Shown here one piece after another: positions 8,892 to 16,627 of a stretch of 64,000 nt of DNA (positions within the stretch are counted from its first letter, which is position 1; each line of letters opens with the position of its first letter). Source of the stretch: SXOA01 sp046153945 (GTDB lineage: Bacteria > Planctomycetota > Planctomycetia > Pirellulales > Pirellulaceae); the NCBI GenBank assembly GCA_046153945.1, contig JBJXFF010000146.1:3333-67332 (forward strand), given 5' to 3'. The notes beneath the pieces are model-generated. The model searched no databases and was not told where the DNA came from. It saw only the letters and a list, made by a program, of their open reading frames with translations. Position numbers and translations under genes: made by a program.

Positions 8892-9326
8892 ATGTCCAAG
8901 AAAATCAATCGTCGCCGCCGTCGCGGCTTTACCCTGATGGAAATCCTGTTGGTGCTGGCGATCCTGGTTGTCCTGGGATCGCTCGTTACGTTCGGCTATG
9001 TCCAAATCAAGCGGAACGCGGATATGGACTCCGCCAAGACTCAAATCCGCATGTTTGATCAGGCAATCGGCATGTATCGGCTGGATGTGGGGAAATTCCC
9101 ATCGGGCGATCAAGGTTTGGAGTCACTTCGTCTTCAGCCGCCAGATGCCCCGGCCAACAAGTGGCGTGGACCGTACATCGCTGTCGAAATTCCAATGGAT
9201 CCCTGGGGCAACGCGTACCAATACCAGGAGATGACAGATTCCCTGAACCAGCCTTCCTTCGAGGTGATGTCGAACGGCCCCGACGGCGCGAACGGCACTC
9301 CTGATGACGTGCGGATTCCCAAGTAG
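8892..9326 (+). CDS. gspG: Major pseudopilin GspG
   Basis: This 144-residue type IV-pilin-like protein is the main subunit of the pseudopilus. The prepilin peptidase site is RRG/FTLMEILL (Gly12, Phe13, Glu17 at mature +5), followed by the hydrophobic N-terminal helix. The body has the GspG-specific motif LDVGKFPSGDQGLESL and later DPWGNAYQY, as in GspG proteins with their calcium-binding C-terminal loop (here SNGPDGANGTPDD). A good GGGAG site precedes ATG 8892. It is followed by a large palindrome before gspH. Confidence 0.95.
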   Translation: MSKKINRRRRRGFTLMEILLVLAILVVLGSLVTFGYVQIKRNADMDSAKTQIRMFDQAIGMYRLDVGKFPSGDQGLESLRLQPPDAPANKWRGPYIAVEIPMDPWGNAYQYQEMTDSLNQPSFEVMSNGPDGANGTPDDVRIPK

Positions 9327-9334
9327 TCTCTTCA

Positions 9335-9402
9335 CTGAGACGTCGCGTCCACGCGATGTGTGATTCACCGCGACCAGTCACCGCGTGGACGCGGCGCCTC
9401 AG
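9335..9402 (+). repeat. 21-bp-arm palindrome between gspG and gspH
   Basis: A 12-bp perfect inverted repeat (CGCGTCCACGCG at 9344-9355, CGCGTGGACGCG at 9382-9393) is extended outward by CTGAG-type arms (9335-9343 and 9394-9402) with one mismatch and one G-T pair. The stem is about 21 bp with a 26-base loop. It starts 8 bases after the gspG stop and occupies almost the whole 88-base spacer. It would form a very stable hairpin in a gspG-gspH transcript and may protect the gspG 3' end or limit read-through. Confidence 0.8.
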
Positions 9403-9414
9403 CTTGAGAATGCG

Positions 9415-10035
9415 ATGCCTCGGACCCTTCCAGCTCGAACCTTGCGGCGTGCCTTCACGCTGATGGAGATGTTGCTTGTCCTGGCAATTCTGATTGTGCT
9501 CGCTGCCGTGGCCACGCCGGTTTTTTATCGCTCGGTTCGAGATGCAACATTGCGGAGTGCCGGGGAGCAGGTTCGGACAGAATGGAACAAAGCCCATATC
9601 AAAGCGATGAAGAGCGGGCAGATCCAGGTCTTTCGTTTTCAGCCCGACGGACGCAAGTATCAGATCGAGCCGTACGCAGCGGCCGATGACACTTTGGATG
9701 CGGCTAGCAGCGTTAACACTTTTGCAACGCCTCACACCCCTACCTCCACCGACGACCCCAATAGCCGCTTTCAATTGCCCGAAGGGATCAAATTCTTGGA
9801 GGGTATGACTGCCGAGGAAGAGCGCGCCAAGGCTGTTGAAGAGGCAATGGGCAGCAGCGGCGGAGGAGCCTGGTCGAGGCCGATTCTTTTCTATCCCGAC
9901 GGGGTTAGTTCCGACGCTTGGCTGGTAGTTGCCGACGAGCATAACTCGGCTATTCGGGTAGAACTGCGCGGTCTGACGGGTTTGGCGGTGATTGGTGACC
10001 TTACGACCCCGGCCGAAGCCCAAGAACCGAAGTAA
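9415..10035 (+). CDS. gspH: Minor pseudopilin GspH-like
   Basis: This 206-residue prepilin-type protein has the N-terminal methylation/cleavage motif LRRA/FTLMEMLLVL. The residue before the cut is Ala13 rather than Gly, an uncommon but tolerated substitution; Glu at mature +5 is kept. The order in the cluster (after gspG, before gspI) and the GspH-like C-terminal pattern (ILFYPDGVSSDAWLVV) support GspH. ATG 9415 places the cleavage site 13 residues in; an upstream GTG at 9385 lies inside the palindrome and is unlikely. The middle has a loop rich in Thr/Asp (TPTSTDDPNSRF). Confidence 0.85.
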   Translation: MPRTLPARTLRRAFTLMEMLLVLAILIVLAAVATPVFYRSVRDATLRSAGEQVRTEWNKAHIKAMKSGQIQVFRFQPDGRKYQIEPYAAADDTLDAASSVNTFATPHTPTSTDDPNSRFQLPEGIKFLEGMTAEEERAKAVEEAMGSSGGGAWSRPILFYPDGVSSDAWLVVADEHNSAIRVELRGLTGLAVIGDLTTPAEAQEPK

Positions 10036-10044
10036 AATTGCGTT

Positions 10045-10626
10045 ATGCCCATGTCGCGGATTCCCCAGCATCGAAAACGCCGCCGCCGAGGCTTGACCCT
10101 GATGGAGGTCATGCTGGCGATTGCCATTTTTGGACTGGCCCTCGTTGCAATTGGGGAACTCATTCGCATCGGCTCTGTGAGCGCTGCCGCGGCCAGAGAT
10201 TTAACGGAAGGCCAGCGGCTGTGCAACAACGTGATGGCGGAAGTGGGGGCCGGGATCATCCCGCCCGAATCGAGCACCGAGACACCCATTGAGGGTTCTA
10301 CCGATTGGTTTTACACCATCGAGTCCCAGCCGCTCGACGAACAGGAAGGGATGCTGCGAGTGTCGGTCACCGTCCAGCAGGACCCGGCACAATTCATCAA
10401 GCCAGCCAATTTCACGCTCGTCCGCTGGATGACCGATCCCGCCGCCACGGAAGCAGCCAAAGCAGAAGCCGCCGCCGCGTCAGAGGCGGAAACCAGCTCC
10501 GCTGGCACCACAAGTAGTAGCGGCACAACCAGCAGCGGAGGCGCAGCCAGCGGCAGCAGCCCGTCGGGCAGCGGTTCAGGCGGGAGCGGCGGCACTACGA
10601 AGACAGGAGGTTCCAGTGGCAGCTAA
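10045..10626 (+). CDS. gspI: Minor pseudopilin GspI-like with Ser/Gly-rich tail
   Basis: This 193-residue prepilin-like protein has a basic leader (HRKRRRRG) cut before LTLMEVMLAI (Gly16/Leu17, Glu at +5). Residues 20-130 are a GspI-type body. From about residue 131 the chain becomes low complexity: an Ala/Glu stretch, then a Ser/Gly/Thr tail to the end (residues 150-193). The gene starts 9 bases after gspH and its end overlaps gspJ by 11 bases, so translation is probably coupled. The tail is absent from classical GspI and matches similar tracts in the next gene. Confidence 0.85.
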   Translation: MPMSRIPQHRKRRRRGLTLMEVMLAIAIFGLALVAIGELIRIGSVSAAAARDLTEGQRLCNNVMAEVGAGIIPPESSTETPIEGSTDWFYTIESQPLDEQEGMLRVSVTVQQDPAQFIKPANFTLVRWMTDPAATEAAKAEAAAASEAETSSAGTTSSSGTTSSGGAASGSSPSGSGSGGSGGTTKTGGSSGS

Positions 10627-12013
10627 GCTCACCGCGCGTCGCGTCGGCGTCACCTTGCTCGAACTAATCCTCGCCCTGGGCCTCTCGGTAATTCTGTTGT
10701 TCGCAGTGTCCATGGCGCTGCGGCTCTATTGGCGTTCGTTCGACACTAAGCGGACGAATGTTGAGCAGGCGCACCTGGCCCGCGCCTTGCTGCGAAAAAT
10801 AGAAGATGACCTCCGCAGCGCCATTCAGTTTACGCCGGTGGACTTGAGCGGGCTGGAATCGATGACCAGTGCCAGCAGTTTGGCCGGGGCCGTGGCGGGA
10901 ATGACGAGCTCTGGTTCTTCCGGCGCGACTGCCGGTGGGAGTTCCACGGGGGGCGCGGGCTCCACCACGGGTAATGCTACCGGAAGCTCTCCGTCCGCCG
11001 GCGCATCCGGTGGTTCAACGGCAACTCAATCGTCTGGCGGACAAGGTTCGAGCGGCGCTGCGGCAACTTCCGGCGGTTCGAAAACGGGCTCGACGACAAC
11101 GGGTGGTTCGGCTGCCTCACCATCCACGGGCGGCGCGGCAACCAGTGGCGGAGTCGGGACCTCGGGACAGGCCGCCAGCGGCGAATCGACCGCCACGGAA
11201 ACTACCGAAGACATTCCCCCGGCCGTCATCGGCCTGTACGGCAGTGCCTACCAGTTGCAGTTCGACGTGAGCCGTCTGCCTCGCGTGGATGAATACGGCA
11301 GTGGCAACCCGGCAAGCATGGTGCAGATTCCCAGCGACATCAAGACGCTCACCTACTATGTCAGGGGCGAAACGTCCCAGGGTAGCGGCACCATCAGCAC
11401 GTTCGGCAGCGGCAGTTCTAGCAGCACTCCCCCTACTGGGAGTTCTGAACCCAGCACCAGCGGGCAGGGACGCGGACTGATGCGGCTGGAAATGGACCGG
11501 GCGGTGAGCGCCTATAGCGAAAGCAACGGCTCTGCATCTTCCGGCTATGACGGGGCCAAGCTTTTGGCCGACGAGGTGACTAGCATCGCCTTTCGTTATT
11601 GGGACGGCACCGCCTGGGTGAGCGACTGGAACTCAGACGAAATGGGGGGGCTGCCGCTGGCCGTCGAAATTGTCATGACGATGGCCGATTCGAACGCCGA
11701 ATCCGCGAGCGGCCCGCCGGTTCAGAATTTTGGTGCGTCCGCAATGTCCAGCACCGAGCCGACCTACCGGATGGTCGTAAGTCTCCCCACCGCCAGCTTG
11801 CCACCTCCCGTGGAAGAGCCGGCCGAAGGGGATGCAGCCGCAACTGGAACAACAACAGCTACGGGGTCCACCGGCACCAGCGGATCCCCCAGCGGCAGCG
11901 GAGCTACCGGCGCAAGCGGCAGCACATCCAGCAAAAGCAGCGGCGGCTCGTCGGGTGCCAGCAGCGGTTCCAGTTCCACCTATGGCACCGGCAGCAAGAC
12001 GGGGTCCAAATGA
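10616..12013 (+). CDS. gspJ: Minor pseudopilin GspJ-like with large Ser/Gly/Thr insertions
   Basis: This 465-residue protein is about twice the usual GspJ length. The prepilin motif is RRVG/VTLLELILAL (Gly11, Glu16), then a typical GspJ start (LARALLRKIEDDLRSAI). The fold is interrupted by low-complexity Ser/Gly/Thr insertions at about residues 82-198 and 253-286, plus a Ser/Gly tail at 391-465. Recognisable GspJ parts lie between them (GLMRLEMDRAVSAY, VTSIAFRYWDGTAWVSDW). The start is GTG 10616, inside the end of gspI. The ATGA at 12010-12013 couples it to gspK. Confidence 0.85.
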   Translation: MAAKLTARRVGVTLLELILALGLSVILLFAVSMALRLYWRSFDTKRTNVEQAHLARALLRKIEDDLRSAIQFTPVDLSGLESMTSASSLAGAVAGMTSSGSSGATAGGSSTGGAGSTTGNATGSSPSAGASGGSTATQSSGGQGSSGAAATSGGSKTGSTTTGGSAASPSTGGAATSGGVGTSGQAASGESTATETTEDIPPAVIGLYGSAYQLQFDVSRLPRVDEYGSGNPASMVQIPSDIKTLTYYVRGETSQGSGTISTFGSGSSSSTPPTGSSEPSTSGQGRGLMRLEMDRAVSAYSESNGSASSGYDGAKLLADEVTSIAFRYWDGTAWVSDWNSDEMGGLPLAVEIVMTMADSNAESASGPPVQNFGASAMSSTEPTYRMVVSLPTASLPPPVEEPAEGDAAATGTTTATGSTGTSGSPSGSGATGASGSTSSKSSGGSSGASSGSSSTYGTGSKTGSK

Positions 12014-13560
12014 ACAAGCTTACTCGTCGCCGAGGATTCGTCCTCATCGTCGTGCTGATTGTCGTCGTCCTGCTTTCGCTGGGGGCGTATTCTTTTTCGG
12101 ATTTGATGATCACGCACCAAGAATCGGCGCAGCTCTGCGGCACTCAATTGCAAACGCGGCTGCTGGTCGATTCCGGAGTCGATTTTGCCAAGGCTTTTTT
12201 TGCCAAGAACGAAGCCACTCGCACCGACGCCGGGGGTATTTTTGAAAACCCCGACATGTTCCGCGCTCGAACGGTAATGGATGATGAAAACCCCGAGCTT
12301 CGTGGCAGCTTCACGATCCTCTCGCCCAACTTGGATGACGAAGGAAACCTGGGCGGGGTCCGATACGGATTTGAAGACGAGTCGACTCGCCTGAATCTCA
12401 GCACGATCATGACTCTCGAAAACACTCTGCCCGGCAGTGGCCAAAGCCTGCTCATGGCTCTGCCGGAAATGACCGAGGAAGTAGCGGACGCGATTCTGGA
12501 TTGGCTTGATGAAGACGACGAGGCCCGCGAGCTTGGTGCGGAAGTTTCCTACTATTCCGGTCTTTCTCCTCCCTACGCACCGAAGAACGGGCCGCTGGAA
12601 ACCGTGGAAGAGCTGCTCCTCGTTCGCGGGGTCACGCCGCAACTTCTGTTTGGCATGGACACGAATCGCAACGGCATGATCGACCCGCACGAAGCGTCGG
12701 GGGATGGAAAGGCGGGGCAATCCACATCCGCGGGAGTGAGCGAACGGGGCTGGTCCGCCTATCTCACGCTGTTCAGCTTGGAGGCAAATTTGAATGCGAT
12801 GAGTGAGAAGCGAGTCTTCCTGAATGTGGAAGACATGACGCAGCTCAATACCGAATTGACCGACGCTGGACTCAATGCCGAGTGGGCCACCTTTATCGTC
12901 GCCTATCGGCAAAGTGGACCTTACACCGGCACCAACCAGGCACAACTCGGAGTAACGGGAGAATTGGACCTGACCAAAAAGGGAGCCACGAAGATCAATC
13001 AACTGCTCGATCTGATTGGCGCGAAGGTGCAAGTCACCTTCAAAGGTTCGTCAACACCGACGGTGATCGACTCGCCGTTTTCCAAAGAAATTGGGGCCAT
13101 GGGGCTGTACCTCCCCGTGATGATGGACAAATTGACCATCAACGAGGCGACCACGATTCCCGGGCGGATCAACATTAATCAGGCCTCCGTCACAATTCTG
13201 AAAGGGATTCCCGGCATGACGGAAGAAATTGCCAACGAGATCCTCAGCCGCCGCGAATACGAGCCCAGTGATGAAAAGCTCAACCATCGTCACGAAACCT
13301 GGATCATGGCCGAGGCGATTGTCACTTTGGACGAAATGCGGTCACTAATGCCGTACATCTGCGGTGGTGGGGACGTCTACCGGGCCCAGGTGGTGGGGTA
13401 TTTCCAGGGGGGGCAGGCAGCTTCTCGAGCGGAAGTGATATTTGACGCTTCAACCACGACCCCCCGCGTATTATTGTGGAGAGATACCAGCCACCTCGGT
13501 CGGGGCTTCGCCCTGGAAACCCTGGGGGTAGATTTTTCGGAATCGTCTGGATCCAAGTAG
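12010..13560 (+). CDS. gspK: Pseudopilus tip protein GspK
   Basis: This 516-residue GspK-type minor pseudopilin caps the pseudopilus tip. The leader RRRG/FVLIVVLIVVVLL lacks Glu at mature +5, as is usual for GspK. The body has two helix-hairpin-helix-like parts, including RININQASVTILKGIPGMTEEIANEIL, characteristic of T2SSK. The acidic stretch DAILDWLDEDDEARELG resembles GspK's inserted alpha-domain (DWLDxD). ATG 12010 overlaps the gspJ stop by 4 bases. It is longer than the usual 320-340 residues because of extra segments in the middle. Confidence 0.9.
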   Translation: MNKLTRRRGFVLIVVLIVVVLLSLGAYSFSDLMITHQESAQLCGTQLQTRLLVDSGVDFAKAFFAKNEATRTDAGGIFENPDMFRARTVMDDENPELRGSFTILSPNLDDEGNLGGVRYGFEDESTRLNLSTIMTLENTLPGSGQSLLMALPEMTEEVADAILDWLDEDDEARELGAEVSYYSGLSPPYAPKNGPLETVEELLLVRGVTPQLLFGMDTNRNGMIDPHEASGDGKAGQSTSAGVSERGWSAYLTLFSLEANLNAMSEKRVFLNVEDMTQLNTELTDAGLNAEWATFIVAYRQSGPYTGTNQAQLGVTGELDLTKKGATKINQLLDLIGAKVQVTFKGSSTPTVIDSPFSKEIGAMGLYLPVMMDKLTINEATTIPGRININQASVTILKGIPGMTEEIANEILSRREYEPSDEKLNHRHETWIMAEAIVTLDEMRSLMPYICGGGDVYRAQVVGYFQGGQAASRAEVIFDASTTTPRVLLWRDTSHLGRGFALETLGVDFSESSGSK

Positions 13561-13601
13561 TCCCTTCCCCCATTGGTAATAAGTCATTTAAGAATTTCCT
13601 T

Positions 13602-15203
13602 ATGTCCCGTCTGTTCGCAATCGAGTGGGATGCCGCGGAGGCCCGTGTGGCCACGGGGCGAGCGCGCACCGGCGGCGGATTGGTTCTGGAACACGCTTTC
13701 ACGGTGGAACTGCCGCAGGCTGCTGATGGGGGGCCGGAGACTGGCCCCAAGGAGATTGGGGCGCGGATTGCCAAGGCCCTGGCGGAGCGCGGACTGACCC
13801 GCGGCGAAGCGCTGGTCGCGGTCGGACGAACCAGCATTGAGTTGCGGTTTCTCACCCTTCCCCCCATGCCGCCGGAGGAGCTGCCGGATTCGGTACGGCT
13901 GCAGGCGGTGCGCCAGTTCAGCACGCTGGGCGAAGACTGGCCGCTCGACTTTGTGCCGCTTGATTCCAACAAGGATGGCGGCACCAATGTTCTCGCCGCT
14001 GCCATTTCTCCGGAACTCGTCAAGCAAACGCAGGAAACTTGTGCTGCCGCCAACCTCACTTTCTCGCGGCTAGTCCTGCGGCCTTTTGCCGCAGCGGCTC
14101 TGGTCAAGAAGTTGGCTGTCGATGGCAAGTGCCGTCTCACCATTGATTTTCAAGGTGAAGAAGCCGACCTGAGCGTGCTCGCCGGCGAAAAACTGGTTTT
14201 TCCCCGTACCGTTCGGCTGCCGTCCGGCGCGAATGCGGAGACACTGGCCCGATCTCTGGTGGCGGAAGTTCGCCGCACGGTGGTCGCCGCGCAAAATCAA
14301 CTTGGCGGACGTCGCGTCGAGCAAGTCATCATATTCGGTGATAGCACCCATCACGAATCACTTCGGGCGCTTCTGCAGCAGGAGCTGTCGCTGGATGGCG
14401 GCGTACAATTGCTCGATCCACTCGCCCAGGTCGAGCAGTCGCGGGAGTTGCAAGCGAGCCCGCCCCGCAACCCGGGCGCATTTGCGCCCGTTCTAGGAAT
14501 GCTCCTCGACGAAGCGGCCGGCAGCGCGCCGGGGATCGACTTTTTGCATCCTCGCAAGCGTCCTGTTCCGCCCAACAACCGCCGCCTTTTTGTCGGCCTT
14601 GGCGCAACTGCCGCGGCTGTCCTGTTGATCTTTGCTGGTTACATCACCTTCGATCTGCGTCAACGAGATTCGCAAATCGCCAATCTGCGCAAGGAAAAAG
14701 CGGCGCTGGAACTCAAGAACAAAAAGGGGAAGACGCTTTACGAGCAGACGAAGAAGATTGATGAATTCGTGGCGGGCGATGTCGTCTGGCTGGACGAACT
14801 GCGGGTTCTTTCGGAGAAAGCTCCACCGCCGGAGAAGGCGCGCATTGATGCTTTTTTGGCGGATACGCGGCCTAGCCGGGAAGGTGGCTTGCAGCTCGAC
14901 GCGCTCATGGCCGGACCCGAAGTTGTTCCTGAATTTGAAGGTTCCATGCGTGATGAACGTCACACCGTGGAAGGTTTTGGCGGCAAAAGAGATGAAAAGG
15001 CGGTCGGCCTGAAATGGCGTGTCCGCGAAGACATCGTCATCGCCCCCACGGACCCCGCTGCTCCCTCGCCGAGAAAGGGCACTACGGACCAAGGTAAAAA
15101 GCCGGCAGCCAACTTGAAACCATTGCCGAAGGCGGCTGCTGGTGCAATTCCAACAAAAGCCGCCCCGGCAACAGCCGCTCCGCCGAAGGGAGGCCGCCCA
15201 TGA
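13602..15203 (+). CDS. PilM-PilN fusion (GspL-type assembly protein)
   Basis: This 533-residue protein joins two functions that are separate in type IV pilus systems and joined in GspL. Residues 1-300 form an actin-like ASKHA domain of PilM/GspL type (FAIEWDAAEARVATG start; CRLTIDFQGEEADLSVL in the middle). GIDFLHPRKRP (311-321) leads to one membrane helix (about 328-350), then a coiled coil and a PilN-like periplasmic domain. The last 50 residues are Pro/Ala/Lys-rich. It links the GspE ATPase to the periplasmic ring. ATG 13602 follows 41 bases after gspK. Its end overlaps the next gene (ATGA at 15200-15203). Confidence 0.85.
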   Translation: MSRLFAIEWDAAEARVATGRARTGGGLVLEHAFTVELPQAADGGPETGPKEIGARIAKALAERGLTRGEALVAVGRTSIELRFLTLPPMPPEELPDSVRLQAVRQFSTLGEDWPLDFVPLDSNKDGGTNVLAAAISPELVKQTQETCAAANLTFSRLVLRPFAAAALVKKLAVDGKCRLTIDFQGEEADLSVLAGEKLVFPRTVRLPSGANAETLARSLVAEVRRTVVAAQNQLGGRRVEQVIIFGDSTHHESLRALLQQELSLDGGVQLLDPLAQVEQSRELQASPPRNPGAFAPVLGMLLDEAAGSAPGIDFLHPRKRPVPPNNRRLFVGLGATAAAVLLIFAGYITFDLRQRDSQIANLRKEKAALELKNKKGKTLYEQTKKIDEFVAGDVVWLDELRVLSEKAPPPEKARIDAFLADTRPSREGGLQLDALMAGPEVVPEFEGSMRDERHTVEGFGGKRDEKAVGLKWRVREDIVIAPTDPAAPSPRKGTTDQGKKPAANLKPLPKAAAGAIPTKAAPATAAPPKGGRP

Positions 15204-16387
15204 ATTCCCGCGAGCGGATTTTAGCGATTGCCGTTGGTTCCGCAGTGGCCCTGGGTGCTGTGTTTTGGCTTTACACCAGCATTGCCGCGATGTATGCCTC
15301 GCGAAGCAAAGAACTCGAAACCCTGGAAACGGCAGTGACTCAGCAAAGGAATCTTGATCGCCAGATTATGGCGGCGGCTGGCCGCATGCGAAACTACGAA
15401 GAGAAATCCTTGCCCCGTAGTTCGTCGGTCGCTCGCTCCGTCTATCAAACCTGGCTGCTCGAGTTGTTTGGAAAATCCGGAATGGGACAGCCGCAAGTCA
15501 CGATCGGCAAAGGAAAGGAAGAGAAGAAACTCTACTCGTCCCTTAAGATCACCATGCATAGCCAGGGGACATTGCCCCAAGTCGTCAAGTTTCTGCACGG
15601 CTATTACAGTGCCGACTATATGCATCGCATCAGCAAGCTCCATTTAAAGCCGATCAAGGAATCCAAAAACCTGGATGTCATCGTCGATTTTGAAGCGATG
15701 TCGCTGGAAAGGGCTCCGGATGGAAACTTGTTGAACGAGCGGCTGGCGGATCGCTTGGAACTCGCCAAACAAGAGGACTACGTCCGGATCATCAGCGAGC
15801 GAAACCTGTTTGGCTCTCCCAACCGAGCACCGCAAATTGCCGGATTGGGAAGCCAGAAGGCGACTCGTGGCAAAAGCGTGGATATTGCCGCCCGTGGGAG
15901 TGACCCCGACAGGTTTGATAAGCTGACCTATAAATTAGTAAAGTCAGGTGCTGCTGACGCCCGCCTCGACTCCAGCACTGGCAAGCTCGCGTGGACGCCG
16001 CGGACCAACGGCAAGTACGAATTTCTGATGCGGGCAACCGACGATGGCTGGCCAGCAAAGGAGTCCAAAGACGAGCTGTTGATCGTGACCGTGGAAGATC
16101 CCCCTCCCCCTCCGGCAGAGCCTCCGAAAAAGCTAGCCTTCGACGAGGCTAAGCACACTGTTCTGACGGGGGTCATCGACGTTAACGGCACTGGGCAGAT
16201 TTGGCTCAGCAATCGCCCCAAGGGGGAGACGCTCAAACTGGGAGTCGGAGACAAATTCGAGGTCGGCTCCATCAAGGGGATTGTCACCTCCATCGGCGAC
16301 GGTGACTTCACGTTTGAAACCGATGGTAAAGAGCGTAAGGTGCTGAAGGGGAGCAATTTGGGGGAAGCGACGACGGTACCCCAGTAG
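15200..16387 (+). CDS. PilO/GspM-like protein fused to Ig-like and PilP/GspC-like domains
   Basis: This 395-residue protein appears to combine three modules. Residues 1-175 have a cytoplasmic start, a membrane helix (about 8-30), a coiled coil and a PilO/GspM-type ferredoxin-like domain. SERNLFGSPNR (199-209) is the motif that introduces the HR domain in GspC/PilP proteins. Residues 222-300 form a cadherin/Ig-like sandwich (DIAARGSDPDRFDKLTYKL, then STGKLAWTP and FLMRATDDG). Residues 313-390 look like a PilP/GspC homology region (LTGVIDVNGTGQIWL, VGDKFEVGSIKGIV). No separate gspC is present, so this protein probably contacts the secretin itself. The fusion assignment is inferred from motifs. 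Confidence 0.7.
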   Translation: MNSRERILAIAVGSAVALGAVFWLYTSIAAMYASRSKELETLETAVTQQRNLDRQIMAAAGRMRNYEEKSLPRSSSVARSVYQTWLLELFGKSGMGQPQVTIGKGKEEKKLYSSLKITMHSQGTLPQVVKFLHGYYSADYMHRISKLHLKPIKESKNLDVIVDFEAMSLERAPDGNLLNERLADRLELAKQEDYVRIISERNLFGSPNRAPQIAGLGSQKATRGKSVDIAARGSDPDRFDKLTYKLVKSGAADARLDSSTGKLAWTPRTNGKYEFLMRATDDGWPAKESKDELLIVTVEDPPPPPAEPPKKLAFDEAKHTVLTGVIDVNGTGQIWLSNRPKGETLKLGVGDKFEVGSIKGIVTSIGDGDFTFETDGKERKVLKGSNLGEATTVPQ

Positions 16388-16388
16388 T

Positions 16389-16458
16389 GGAAAAGCGAAG
16401 GTCGGAATGTCCAAGGCGGAGCAAGAGTCGACTTTCAGCATTCCGAATTCCGCTTTCC
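16389..16458 (+). repeat. Imperfect palindrome between the GspM/C-like gene and gspD
   Basis: Arms of about 20 bases (GGAAAAGCGAAGGTCGGAATG at the left end, complementary to 16439-16458) pair at most positions around a 29-base loop. It starts one base after the preceding stop. It could attenuate read-through into gspD, whose start lies 170 bases further on. It may also be one copy of a dispersed planctomycete palindrome. Confidence 0.6.
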
Positions 16459-16627
16459 TACTCTCTCTATCTCCTTGCCTGTCAACGGTTTTCAATTCTC
16501 TTCCTTGCTGCTGAATTCTGACGATTGGATTCAGTTATCTGGCAAGATTTGCCGATTATTCCACCTACGCAGATTTTTCCGGCGCGGCTGCGCGCATGGA
16601 ATGTATTCACTGCAGGGGGATTCGCTG

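Noticed and set aside
16475..16627. N-terminal extension of GspD
   Set aside because: The added residues do not resemble a signal peptide and overlap the upstream palindrome area; ATG 16628 has a good ribosome site and a signal peptide.
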